The position numbers were made by a program, and so were the translations under genes. A DNA stretch of 64,000 nucleotides from Haematococcus lacustris (lineage: Eukaryota; Chlorophyta; Chlorophyceae; Chlamydomonadales; Haematococcaceae), in the NCBI GenBank assembly GCA_030144725.1, contig JASKMD010000006.1, forward strand, positions 384,418-448,417, read 5' to 3'. How positions within the stretch are numbered: position 1 is the first letter of the stretch; the number at the start of each line of letters is the position of its first letter. Shown here piece after piece: positions 22,017 to 33,294 of the stretch. The notes below the pieces were generated by a model. That model saw only the letters and a program-made list of their open reading frames with translations. It had not been told where the DNA came from and searched no databases.

Positions 22017-23600
22017 CAGTCAGGGACAGTCGCCGCAGTCAAAACAATGCACATGGCACGCCAAACCGATGTAACGACGCCCCTCCACCCATGCTCGGAA
22101 GTATACAACGCTGCTGCATTGCTTGACCGCTTCGTGAGTAGTACCTACTACATGGCCACTCTGTGAGGCCACACAAGGTGTGTAGGCCATTGCTACGTCA
22201 CCTTGCTCGACTTGTTGGGTCCGGTCCCTCCCGCCCGCCCTCCGCTTGCGTGTCGAGCTGGTGTCCAGCTCCGCCCTGACCCCTGACCCCTGCTGCTCAG
22301 CTGGAGGGGTGGCCAGCCCAGGGGCAGCACCAGCACCAGCTGCCTGCTGCTGCCAGGGGGGTGCAGCAGGAGGGGGGGGCAGCCCAGGGGCAGCACCAGC
22401 AGCAGCCGCCTGCTGCTGCCAGGGGGGTGCAGCACGAGGGGTGGGCAGGTCAGGGGCAGCACCAGCAGCAGCCGCCTGCTGCTGCCAGGGGGGTGCAGCA
22501 CGAGGGGTGGGCAGCCCAGGGGCAGCACCAGCACCAGCCGCCTGCTGCTGCCAGGGGGGTGCAGCACGAGGGGTGGGCAGGTCAGGGGCAGCACCAGCAG
22601 CAGCCGCCTGCTGCTGCCAGGGGGGTGCAGCACGAGGGGTGGGCAGCCCAGGGGCAGCACCAGCACCAGCCGCCTGCTGCTGCCAGGGGGGTGCAGCACG
22701 AGGGGTGGGCAGCCCAGGGGCAGCACCAGCACCAGCTGCCTGCTGCTGCCAGGGGGGTGCAGCAGGAGGGGGGGCAAGCCCAGGGGCAGCACCAGCACCA
22801 GCTGCCAGCTCCTGCCAGGGGGGTGCAGCAGGAGGGGGGGGCAGGTCAGGGGCGGCACCAGCACCAGCTGCCTGCTGCTGCCAGGGGGGTGCAGCAGGAG
22901 GGGGGGGCAGGTCAGGGGCGGGGCTGGGGCTGGGAGGGGGTGGGAGGGGGTGGGAGGGGGTGGGGCTGGGGCTGGGAGGGGGTGGGGCTGCCAGGGGGTG
23001 GTCCGGTTGGGCTAGTCAGCACTGCAAGGCAAAGTTAGGTCACGCCAAAGTATGTTCCCGCAAGCCTACTCAATGAAATGACGTGCTTTCTTCTCCAACA
23101 GCAGTGTCGTTGAGTAAGGAACAATGTTGACACTCGAAAGTCTGGAAAGTCATAGTGGTCAGCTCACAACATGCCGATTTGTGCAAGGGGGTCCCTTTTT
23201 CTGTGTGGCTGGCTAGAGAGACCTCTTTCCATTCGCACCTCGCAGCAATGTCGAGTGTCAACTTGCCCAACGACGGTCCTCCGACACCGCCTGCACCAAT
23301 GAAAGGCTTGCGGAGTGAGCCTGGCGGGCTAAACATTGATTGTACTTCTGGCTCGATAGCAAGCGCAGTTCTATCACTGATGCCGCTACATACCACTAGA
23401 ACAATCGGTTGTGAGCAGCTGAGGTGTGTCCGCGATCGCTTGCGCCGGCATGGCCTCACTTGCAAGGATTAACGCGCCGCTTGGCAGTAGACGCGTAGTA
23501 ATTCGCCGGTGCCAATGTGACAAACGCTATCGAAAACGGTGCAGTATAGAGTGAGTATTTGCATGAAGATTACCAATCCCATGTTGGGGACTCCTGAGCT
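22017..23600 (-). mobile_element. Internally deleted transposon, copy B
   Basis: Its ends match the larger element at 37014-39723: one edge CAGTCAGGGACAGTCGCC, the other a GCATGAAGATTAC...CCTGAGCT block. It keeps the transposase C-terminal coding end, a G-rich tract (22915-23000) and the opposite non-coding end (23030-23600), but lacks the roughly 1.4 kb transposase core of copy A. The Pro/Gln-rich coding repeat has expanded to about nine 66-bp units (22300-22915), against about two in copy A. It is probably a non-autonomous derivative. Confidence 0.8.
22300..22915 (-). repeat. 66-bp tandem repeats in transposon copy B
   Basis: Units of 66 bp, counted from successive GTGCAGCA positions (22361, 22427, 22493, 22559). 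They encode a 22-residue Pro-Pro-Trp / Gln-Gln-Gln / Ala-Gly repeat on the minus strand when read in the transposase frame. Confidence 0.9.
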
Positions 23601-23951
23601 AGGTAGCCCCCGGCAGGAGGACATGGTCTGGAGCGAATGAAACCGTCGAAGTCGAGCGTGCTGTCCCTGGACTATGGCTACGGAGAGGCCGGGGAGCTTG
23701 TTTGTTTCGGACAGTTCATATATACAGCGTGGCTTCGATTCAACGGTATCAACGGCGTAAACACGGCCCTCGACTGACCATGTGTTCGGTGCACAGGTGC
23801 ACAAGTCAGGTGTTTAGTCCACGCAACAACCCAGCCTTTGATGCCCCAGACCTCAGCTCCGCCACTGCCATTGGCTCCACACGCAACTCAGGACCCCCCC
23901 CTCTTCAGTTCAGCTGCATAAGGTACACCTCGCTCACAGTCAGTCAATATG

Positions 23952-26900
23952 TTAGGCACGGAGCACTGCTGCCGCTGCTAGGGCCAGCCCCGCTGCCACG
24001 CTGATCTGGATCATGTTGACCAGGTCATTGGTCAGCCACACCACGCGGCCCTGCAAGCAAGGCGGGCAGCAGGCCATGCAGACAGCTAAGAGCCCTGGGC
24101 GGCCCTGGACAAAGTCCAGCTCCACCCCCCACACAAGGCAGCAGGGAGACCCGCACCCTGTGGCCACCATGCAGGATGCTCCATGCCGGGCCCATGCAAG
24201 TGTGCATGCGGGGACCTTGACCATCCTTGACCTCATAAGCAGCTGTGAAGCTGATGTGAGCCAAAGGTTGCCGCCCCCTGGCCCTGCGCTACCCCTGCCG
24301 CTGCTCCTGCCCCAGCCTCCGCGCCTGCCCTTCCACCCCCTAGCGGCCCCTGAGCCCAACCGCCCTCCCCTCCCACCCACCTGCACCACTGCTCCCAGGT
24401 AACTCTCAAACAGGTTGGCCACCACTGCCGCTGCTGCCACAATGAGACAACCCTCCCAGCTCACCTGCTCGCAGCAGCCAGGCCAGGCCAAACTAAGCAG
24501 CAGACAGATGGTTGCAACAATGCTTGGCAGAGGTGCGCAGTGGCTGCGCAGCAAACCCCAACTGCCTGCAGCAGCCTTGCCGGCCAGGGCAGCCCCACAC
24601 AGTGCCCATGTAGTCCCACAGCCTCACCCAAGGGATGAAACCAGGACGCAGTGGCAGCAGGCCCAGCCCACCTGCCCCAGGCCCCAGGCCAAGCCCGCGA
24701 TCAGCAGGGCGGCCAGCACCCCTGCGGCAGTGCCCTCAGCGCTGACTGCACCCTCAGTGCCGCGGGGCACCAGCTGGAAGGTGGTGACCAGGTAGGTGGT
24801 GCGCCCATACGCCTGCGGCCAGCAGGGGCAGGGCAGGGGCGTCAGAGGTAGGGGCAGGGGCAGGGGCAGGGCGCAGGGCCAGGGGCGTCAGAGGTAGGGG
24901 CAGGGGCAGGGGCAGGGCGCAGGGCCAGGGGCGTCAGAGGTAGGGGCAGGGGCAGGGGCAGGGCGCAGGGCCAGGGGCGTCAGAGGTAGGGGCAGGGGCA
25001 GGGGCAGGGCGCAGGGCCAGGGGCGTCAGAGGTAGGGGCAGGGGCAGGGGCAGGGCGCAGGGCCAGGGGCGTCAGAGGTAGGGGCAGGGGCAGGGGCAGG
25101 GCGCAGGGCCAGGGGCGTCAGAGGTAGGGGCAGGGGCAGGGGCAGGGCGCAGGGCCAGGGGCGTCAGAGGTAGGGGCAGGGGCAGGGGCAGGGCGCAGGG
25201 CCAGGGGCGTCAGAGGTAGGGGCAGGGGCAGGGGCAGGGCGCAGGGCCAGGGGCGTCAGAGGTAGGGGCAGGGGCAGGGGCAGGGCGCAGGGCCAGGGGC
25301 GTCAGAGGTAGGGGCAGGGGCAGGGGCAGGGCGCAGGGCCAGGGGCGTCAGAGGTAGGGGCAGGGGCAGGGGCAGGGCGCAGGGCCAGGGGCGTCAGAGG
25401 TAGGGGCAGGGGCAGGGGCAGGGCGCAGGGCCAGGGGCGTCAGAGGTAGGGGCAGGGGCAGGGGCAGGGGCAGGGGCAGGGGCAGGGGCAGGGGCAGGGG
25501 CAGGGGCAGGGGCAGGGGCAGGGGCAGGGGCAGGGGCGGGGGCGGGGGCAGGGGCAGGGGCAGGGGCAGGGGCAGGGGCAGGGGCAGGGGCAGGGGCAGG
25601 GGCGGGGGCGGGGGCAGGGGCAGGGGCAGGGGCAGGGGCAGGGGCAGGGGCAGGGGCAGGGGCAGGGGCAGGGGCAGGGGCAGGGGGCAGGGGCAGGGGC
25701 AGGGGGCAGGGCGCAGGGGCAGGGGCAGGGGCAGGGGCAGGGGCAGGGGCAGGGGCAGGGGCAGGGGCAGGGGCAGGGGCAGGGGCAGGGGCAGGGGCAG
25801 GGGCGGGGGCGGGGGCGGGGGCAGGGGCAGGGGCAGGGGCAGGGGCAGGGGCAGGGGGCAGGGGCAGGGCGCAGGGGCAGGGGCAGGGCGCAGGGGCAGG
25901 GGCAGGGCCAGGGGCAGGGCGCAGGGCGCGGGGCAGGGCGCAGGGCCAAGGGCGTCAGGGGTAAGGATGAGGGGCAGGGGGCATCAGGGGCAGGGATCAG
26001 GAGCCGGGGGGAGAAGGCCGAGGGCCGGGTGGGGCATGTGGAGCAGGGGTATGAGGAGCAGGGGCATGAGTGGAAGGGTGCGTGTTATCTGTGAGTCAGG
26101 CAATGCCACGGCGCTGGCAGCTGGGGAGGCAGGAGGTGGGCTGGACGACGCTCATGAAGGCACCAGGTGGGGGGCCAGGGAAAGGGGCAGGGATAAGGGG
26201 CGGGGGGATGGGGGGCAGGGGGATGAGGGGCGGGGGGATGAGGGGCGGGGGGATGAGGGGCGGGGGGTCATATGGTGTCCCCTGCCGCCATTGCCTGGGT
26301 GGGGTGGGGGGATGGGAGGGGTGGGGGGATGGGGTGCGGGGTGGTGGTGGTCAGGGGCCCTGAGGTCCAGGGGCCGTGTGGTGACCCCTGACTCCATTGC
26401 CTCCACCTGCTGCTCACCTTGCCCACTTCACTTGACACTGTATCAGACAGCTTGCTCGCAAAGCTGGCCACAAAGCCAACCTGGGGTCAACAAAGCAGCA
26501 GGCAGGCAGCAGGAGTTGAACCCCCTACCTGGCTTCATGAATCGATCATGAGCTTCTGGCTGTATCGTCCTCAGGCCCACAGCCCTAGTGTCAGCCCACG
26601 CCCCTTGGCAGCTGTTTGAGAAAGCAGGCACTAGGGGGGCGTGGGGGGGCCAGTCGGAGGCCTGTCACACTTTGCGGAATGTCTCACACTTTCCGCCAAA
26701 CTCACAGCCCACAGCCCTAGGGGAGGCCTTGAGGCCCCAGCCCGACTGCCCAGCCCACCCTGCCCTCACCTGCCACAGTGGCTACTGCCCTCACCTGCCA
26801 CAGTGGGAAGCTGCCGGTGGCCAAGGCTGCCAGAGCGCAGGCCACGCCAGCGATGCCCGACCCCCACACACTTGCCTGCACTGCGGCAGAGCAAGGGAGG

Positions 26901-29456
26901 GGTGGAGGGGCAGCAGGGGCGCAGGCTGCTGGTGTGGCTCTGCTGCTGCTGCTGCTGCTGTGCAGGTGCTCTGCCTGGCCGGCTGAAGACAGGGAGGTGT
27001 TGCTCTCGCAGCAGCTGCCGGATGCAGTGACACAGCCTGCCTTAGCCTGATGCAGCTACCAGGCCAAACAGAGCAGAGGGCGGACAGGCATCAGATCAGA
27101 CTAGCTGGGAGGCTCATCAGGTCAAGACAGAACATCAGGTCAAGACCAAGGTCAGGCCAGACAGATCCAAAGGCAGTCTGACGAGACACTGGCAGCTGCC
27201 ATGACAGGCAGAGCAAGGGCATTTTGTCTACGAGAGAGGGGCGGAGGTTGGGGCTGGGTCTGGTCCTGCTTCGCAACCGCGGGGCCTTAGGCCAAAGCCG
27301 AGGGCCACAAGGGAGGAGTGACCCGCGAGTGATCCTTCCTGCTGTAGCCATTGTCCAGGGCAGGCAGGCACCAGGGCAGTTTTGCCAGAGCAGGAAGGCT
27401 GACCGGCTGGCTGGCGCCCAGCAGGAGCAATGGCCACATCTAGTAGCCCATAGCCATCCTCTGAGAAACCCCCGCATGAGCTGCTGCAGTGCGCTGCACC
27501 TGGTTCCTGGGCGCCAGCGTGTTCTCTGCCTTTGGCCCAGGCGGCTACCTCATTGTCTGCCTCTACTTCATCCGGGGCACCCTGGTGGGCGTGTGGCTGG
27601 GCAGGCAACAAGGGGGAGTGGCGCTGCACCTCCCCACCTCCTGCTCCCAGCCCTGCCTGGACAGGGAGAAGAAGACGGGTAGGGTTAGGAGCTGGGTTAG
27701 GGTTGTAGCTGCTGAAGAGGAAGAAGAAGACCTGAAGAGGAAGAAGAAGACGGGTGAGAGGCTACAGGGAGGGGCTGCCGCCTGGGCCATGGCCTGCTCC
27801 CCCTCCCACCTGCCTGGCCCACAGGGGGAGTGGCCCCAGTGCTGCGAGGAGCACAACACTACAGCTCTCCACACACAGGCCCTGACCTCACCCCAGCTGT
27901 GTGGGCTGCAGGGCCTGCGATGCGCAAGCGCTGCTGACCTGATCTGATCTGATCTGATCTGACCCAGCCAGGGAGCTGAAAGCGCAGAATCTGCGCCTGG
28001 GCCTGGGGCTGACATAGCAGGTGGGCCTGACAGGAGGCTGCTGCCTGTGCAGGGAAGTCCACCTGATATAGTCCCTCCTCACGGCCGCAATGCTGCGGTG
28101 GGATGTCACTCTTTTTATTGGCATTGCCGTAGTGTGAAGGTGTGAAGGTGACCAGGGGTAAGACCTGACACGAAGGGTGTCTAGCAGCAAGGAGGCTGGG
28201 CGCCTGACATACCACGCAGTGTCATCTTCCACTGCCTAGCGGACACTGTGGGGCTGTGTTGCACTGCTTGACAGCTGCCAGGAGTGTGTCGAGGACGGCT
28301 GGCCGCTGTGAGCGTGGCCCATGAAGCTCACCGGACCACGCTGACCGGACCTGGCTTCTGCAATGCCCTCAGCCTGCTTCTGCGCAAGTTTCATCTTCGT
28401 CACCTGCGCCGCCCACAGCAACAGCCAGGCAACTCTTCCCATGCAGCTCTCCTTCAGAACAGCTCTGGATGAGACTAAGCCGCCCCTGCCCCTGCCCCTG
28501 CCCCTGCCCCTGCCCCTGCCCCTGCCCCTGCCCCTGCCCCTGCCCCTGCCCCTGCCCCTGCCTCTGCCCCTGCCCCTGCCCCTGCCCCTGCCTCTGCCCC
28601 CTGCCTCCCGCCACTCCCCCTTGTTGCCTGCCCACCCACACGCCCACCAGGGTGCCCAGGATGAAGTAGAGGCAGACAATGAGGTAGCCGCCTGGGCCAA
28701 AGGCAGAGAACACGCTGGCGCCCAGGAACCAGGCATGAGCTACCCCTGAGGGTGTCAGTCCCTTGCGCAGAACCTGCGAGGCCCAGCAGAGGCTCGGTAG
28801 AAGGGTAGGTGGTGCTGAGAGCCAGAGGCTGAGAGCAAGAGGCTGAGAGAAGCTAGGGGCAAGGGGCTAGGGAGTGAACCTGGTTTAAACCATAAATTGT
28901 GGAGGTTGTGCGCTAAGTGAGGCGGTAATGGGAGAGGGAGCCAGCGTGGTTCACTTTTCTATCCTTTGCGTATGTCAGTGGCGCAGTCTCGGCCAAGGCC
29001 AGGGCCAGGGCCAGGGGTGGGGCTGAGGATGAAGCTAGAGTTGAGGCAAGGGTTGAGGCTGGGGTCTCTCATGCTGAGTTGCAATGTGCATGTCAAATGT
29101 CAGCTGTAGCTACCTTGTAGCCAGCTGTAAACACAGCTGTATTCACTGCAATCCCAGTTGGCCAGCCTGGGTGTGGTTGTGCTGCTGCCTGAGCGATGCC
29201 CTGCAGGATGCTGCCACCAAGGGTGTAACGGGTAGGAGTCGTCATGCTGTTTCAACCGGCACATTAGACTAGACCTTGCCTGCACCAGGCTGGTGAAGCC
29301 CGCAAGGTCGGCTCCTGCTTTCGTTGTTGTTCCTCCGCGCCGCGCTGCGCGTCGGTGTGGCAGTGCTGGTGTGAGGTGGGGGCTTGGTCGCGAACACGAC
29401 CCAGCAAGTGTATGGCCGGCATGGCGCTGCCAAAGGCGCGAGCAGGTGTCAGCCAT
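23952..29456 (-). CDS. VTE6: Phytyl-phosphate kinase VTE6 homologue (DUF92/TMEM19 family)
   Basis: VTE6 phosphorylates phytyl phosphate to phytyl diphosphate in the plastid envelope, salvaging chlorophyll-derived phytol for tocopherol and phylloquinone. Nine minus-strand exons, all phase 0: 29456-29286, 29200-29114, 28773-28648, 28403-28332, 26875-26795, 26480-26418, 24812-24672, 24464-24381 and 24050-23952 (stop). Total 924 nt, 307 aa, close to the size I recall for the Arabidopsis protein. Residues 1-57 are Arg/Ser/Ala-rich, like a plastid transit peptide. Family landmarks in order: FLGASVFSAFGPGGYLIVC (102-120), KMKLAQKQAEGIAE (131-144), GFVASFASKLSDTVSSEVGK (181-200), AYGRTTYLVTTF then PRGTEGAVS (201-224), and WLTNDLVNMIQIS (280-292). 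Several segments are hydrophobic, as expected for this membrane protein. Intron 4 contains an inverted partial copy of exon 3, and intron 6 holds a 46-bp minisatellite. An in-frame ATG at 29507 is an alternative start. Confidence 0.88.
24851..25449. repeat. 46-bp minisatellite in VTE6 intron 6
   Basis: About 13 nearly identical 46-bp units, each made of three GGGGCA hexamers, a GGCGCAGGGCC segment and a GGCGTCAGAGGTA end. It runs directly into the simple GGGGCA array. Confidence 0.93.
25449..25945. repeat. (GGGGCA)n array in VTE6 intron 6
   Basis: About 80 GGGGCA units with scattered GGGGCG and GGGCGCA variants. This is the same hexamer as CCCCTG on the other strand. It is contiguous with the 46-bp minisatellite, which probably arose from it or the reverse. 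Confidence 0.93.
27489..27625 (+). pseudogene. Inverted partial copy of VTE6 exon 3
   Basis: Plus-strand sequence reading WFLGASVFSAFGPGGYLIVC, then LYFIRGTLVGVW, nearly identical to VTE6 exon 3 but on the opposite strand and lying within intron 4 of the same gene. The match extends past the exon 3 donor into flanking intron (GGGCAGGCAACAAGGGGGAG). On the 5' side it lacks the VLRKGLTPSGVAHA start of exon 3. One Leu-to-Arg change is visible. It is a DNA-level inverted duplication, not a retrocopy. Confidence 0.85.
28483..28605. repeat. (CCCCTG)n array in VTE6 intron 3
   Basis: About 20 CCCCTG units with two CCTCTG variants, next to the exon 3 donor. Confidence 0.93.
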
Positions 29457-29984
29457 CTTCAGCAGGCGACCGTTCGTGATTTGCGGACACACATCAGAGG
29501 CATACATTTTTTATTAGACGCACGACGCATTGTGGGCTGAATGTGGCTCGAGCCCGAGCAAATGCATGCATGATGCAGGTGCTGGAGGTGGTGGAATCAA
29601 TAGGCTGAGTTATGTCAAGGTTCTGTGTACTCTCCTTACAAACCAAAGAAGAGGAAAGAAAAGAAAGGGATAAGCACCATCTGGGGATTAAGGAAAGGGT
29701 AAAGCCACACAAGGAACAGACAACCCTGACAAGACCAGGGGCTACAGACACCCGCCCCACGAACAAAACGACCTTTAAACCACAACAACCACAAAGAGCG
29801 TGACGAAACACCAGGCCCCTTAACTACATCGTAAGCTACCTATGGGCAAACTTTCAGCCAAAACAACCTAGGTCGGTCAAGAGGCCTGGCTGCTAAATCC
29901 CACGAGTGGGGTGCCGGAGTGCCGGGGTGCCGGAGGGAGGGGGTTGGTAAGGGTTACAATTCCTAGCCTGGCCGATGCAACACT
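29457..29984. other. VTE6 upstream region
   Basis: Likely promoter and 5' UTR of VTE6 (minus strand). About 29600-29800 is A/G-rich on the plus strand and unlike the GC-rich neighbourhood. No gene recognised. Confidence 0.4.
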
Positions 29985-30348
29985 ACTCCTTACACATGTT
30001 GCCTGGGCAACATTCTTCTCTCATCATCTGAGCAACATTCTTCTCTCATCATTCAAGGCAGGAAAGACAGCTCTGATGGAAATCAGATGTTTGGTGTTCG
30101 ATGGAAATCAAATGTATATGTTTTGATGGAAAACAAATGTCAAGTGCGTGGTCAATAGGTTGGTTGCGCACACAGCAGCTGACCCTGACCTGTAGGGCAC
30201 GCCTTGCTCATCCATTGGGTAAGACTTCGATAGCAGCACACCGTTGACGCCCTCAGAGCTCCAGGACGACCCTTGTGTGGCGCACCCCACACCCCTCAGA
30301 GACCATCACCGGCGCATAGACCCAGGCCTGAGCTGCAGGCTGTGCGCC

Positions 30349-32421
30349 TCACTGGTCGCCATCGGCCTGCTCGTCCTCCTCCCCTTCCTTGCCCGCTGGC
30401 CGCTTCTTGTCCTGGCCCAGGAGGTTCCACTCGCCAATGGTGATGCCGGCCACTGAGCCCGGGAAGGCGGCGCCGCCTGGCAGCAGGGCTGAGCCGGGCT
30501 TGGCAGCGGGGCATGCCACTGGCTTGCACTGGCAGTCGCACTGGCAGGGGGCAGGGGGCGGGCAGATGAACTGGGGTGGGGGAGGAGGGGGGCAGGACGC
30601 GGGCGCCGGGGGCGAGGGCGAGGGCTGCAGTGCACCAGGCACATCACACAATGGTGAGGGGCAGGCAGGAGGGGGCAAGGCAGGGCAGGGCAGTGGTGTG
30701 CTGTGAGATGGGGCGTGTCACATGGCTAGGGCTGTTGACATGCTGTTGACTGAGTGGGGGTTGGCTCAGGACTCACTGGGGCAGGGCTGGGGCTGGGGGG
30801 CTTGGGCGAGGGAGGAGCAGGGCTGGGGCTGGGGGGCTTGGGAGAGGGTGGGGCAGGGCTGGGGCTGGGGGGCTTGGGAGAGGGTGGGGCAGGGCTGGGG
30901 CTGGGGGGCTTGGGCGAGGGAGGAGCAGGGCTGGGGCTGGGGGGCTTGGGAGAGGGTGGGGCAGGGCTGGGAGGGTAGGCGGGTGAGGGGCTGGGGCGGG
31001 GGCTGGGTGGGCTGTTCTTGATGATGTCAGGCTTGACCGCCTTGTCAGGCTTGGGCAGCAGGTTGGCCAGGTTGGGGAACAGCGCAGCCAGGGCCTCAGG
31101 CAGCGGCTTGATCTCAGGCTGGGCCTTGTCACCAGGCCCAGGCTTCACTGCAGCAGCAGCAGCAGCAAGGCCACCCCTCAGCTGCCAGCCATCAGTGGCA
31201 CCGGATCAGTTCAGGTGCCGGCACTGTGGCAGCAGGGTGAGTCACGCCACGGAGCTAGGCATGTGCTGCTGGGCTTGATCAAGGAACTGCACAGTGCATG
31301 CTCCTGGCCTTGAGCATGGCCAGGTCAGGCAAGACAGCAGCACGCAGGGCTGTTGGGGCAGTGGGTCGGATGAAGCGTCGGGTGTGGGCTGGTCCTGGCT
31401 GCAGCTCTGACCTGGGGAGGGGCTTGGCGATGGCGATGGTGGGCGGGGGCGGGGCGAGGGTGGGGCTGGGGGCTGGGGGCTGGGTTGAGGTGGCGCTGGG
31501 CTGGGTGAAGGAGATGGTGCAGGTGAAGGGGGGGCGAGGGCTGGGGGGTGGTGATGGGCGGGGGGAAGGGGAGGGAGGGGGAGTGGGGGGGGAGGCAAAC
31601 TGCAAGCATCAGACACCACACCTCCAAGCAGTCAGCCAGCAGCAGCCATTGCGTCCTAGCATGCACAAGCAGTAACGCCGGCTGCATGGCTGTGGCAGGT
31701 GTCGTGCACCACGTGCGTATCACGGCTAGGGCAGCAGCAACACCTTGGCCAGATGCGTGTGCTGCACTGATGGCCTGTCTCTGGTGTAGTCGCTGATGCT
31801 TGCGGCAGCAACCTCCCTGCCCACCTTGTCCCCCAGACCCGGCTTGTCACCGGCTGCACCGAGCAGGTCGTCCAGTTGCAGCTCAGGCTTGTCCGCCAGC
31901 CCTTTGTCCTCCAGGCCCGACTTGTCCAGCAGCACTGGCAGGGCGTCCTGCAGTGCAAGGGGCCGGCGCCAGTCTGAGTCACGGCTGCGAAACATAGCGC
32001 GATCGCGACTGGCTGGCTCCAAGCTGGCGGCTGAGCAGCAGGCTGTGTGCTGGCTGCTGCCGGGCTGGAGGCGACAGCCCAGCGACCTGCCAGCGACATC
32101 AGCGCTGCGCGATTACCTGCGGAAGCCCAGACTGAGCGATGACGGGGTCGAAGTCCTGCGACGTGATGCAGGGCCACGCACGCAGCACAGACTCACGGCT
32201 GGGACAGCAGCGGAGGAATCGAGGGTGGTGAGCGGTACCGGCAGCTGACGGGCGCCCTGGCTGATTACCGGTTGGCTGCCCTAGCTGCTTGACGAGCTTC
32301 AGAGCTGTTGCAAGCTGGCTCGAGGTCGTGGAGGCTCGAGCGCGACACGCACCAGGTCGGTTGCGCCGGCTACGTTGAGCAGCATCGCCAGCGCCAGCAG
32401 CGCCACAGCTCCTGAACGCAT
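30349..32421 (-). pseudogene. Gene C': inverted copy of gene C with frameshift
   Basis: Exons 32421-32353, 32256-32197, 32155-32117, 31947-31825, 31599-31251, 31181-30777 and 30624-30349 mirror gene C. Exons 1, 2, 3 and 7 have the same lengths. Exon 4 is 9 nt shorter and exon 6 is 36 nt longer (extra Pro/Ser repeats), both in frame. Exon 5 is 349 nt instead of 348: a run of 7 C on the coding strand (31528-31534) replaces 6 C in gene C. This shifts the frame after about 26 residues of the exon and breaks the protein. The splice sites and signal peptide are intact. It is either a recently broken copy or a homopolymer error in the assembly. Confidence 0.72.
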
Positions 32422-32743
32422 CGCTAGCCTGCGAGCAGCACCACACGCACAGTGACCTGCTTGTAATCCTGGCCCCTGGACATCAGGCGGTGCCGGAACC
32501 TCGCGGCCTTGCGCACTCTCCCGCACCTCATCGCGTTGCTAGTTGTGGGCTAGGTACGAAGGGTATGTCAAGGCGACGATGGCACGGCATTAAGTATCAG
32601 GCTGCGGCCGAGCATGCGCCCCCTCGTTCGCAATCCCACCGCCCATTGCATTACGTCACTTTAACTGTCGCAGCGCCCAACCTGCATGGCGCTCGCAGCT
32701 CCTTCGCTGCTTGCTGGTTGCCGCAGCCGCTTCCGGAGGTAAG

Positions 32744-32783
32744 GGGTTCAAACCTTGGGTGCCTCGATGCCCCAACTGAGTTA
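32744..32783 (-). other. tRNA-like segment, right arm
   Basis: Minus-strand A box TAACTCAGTTGGG (32783-32771) and B box GGTTTGAACCC (32754-32744). The A box differs by one base from the left-arm copy, so it is not maintained as a functional tRNA. Confidence 0.5.
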
Positions 32784-33198
32784 CTACTGCTGGGTGCGGT
32801 CTAGGGGCAAGGCCTTGGCAGCAGAGCTGCTTCACCTTTGGCGCACGTGAGCTGCTCCCTCCAGGCAGACTCTGTGGTCCAGGTTCAAGCGCAGCGCCCA
32901 AGCAGAAGCTATGCCTTGGCATTTGCTGCATTTACTTTGCCCGCTGCTGACCCTGGCGAGGTAAGGGTGGTGGTCACTCTGGCTGAGGTGGCTTTGCAAC
33001 CCTGCCAGAGTGCCTGCTAGGACCTAGACCAGGCATAGACAGGACTGGACCCTGGCCCGGAGCCCCACCCATTTCAACCCTAGGCCTTAGACATTCTCCT
33101 GTTCGCCGAACAGGCCTATACAAAGGAAATACCGGCCAGCATGTAAGTACATTGACCCATGCATACAGTACTGAATGCCTTTGCATGTAAAAGCAGAA

Positions 33199-33201
<3 letters not shown>

Positions 33202-33292
<91 letters not shown>
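33202..33292. repeat. CAG array, right arm
   Basis: About 30 CAG units, counterpart of the CTG array at 14148-14233. Confidence 0.93.

Positions 33293-33294
<2 letters not shown>

Noticed and set aside
25440..25949. Pro-Cys dipeptide frame resembling a metal-binding repeat protein
   Set aside because: Translation of the GGGGCA array in a VTE6 intron.
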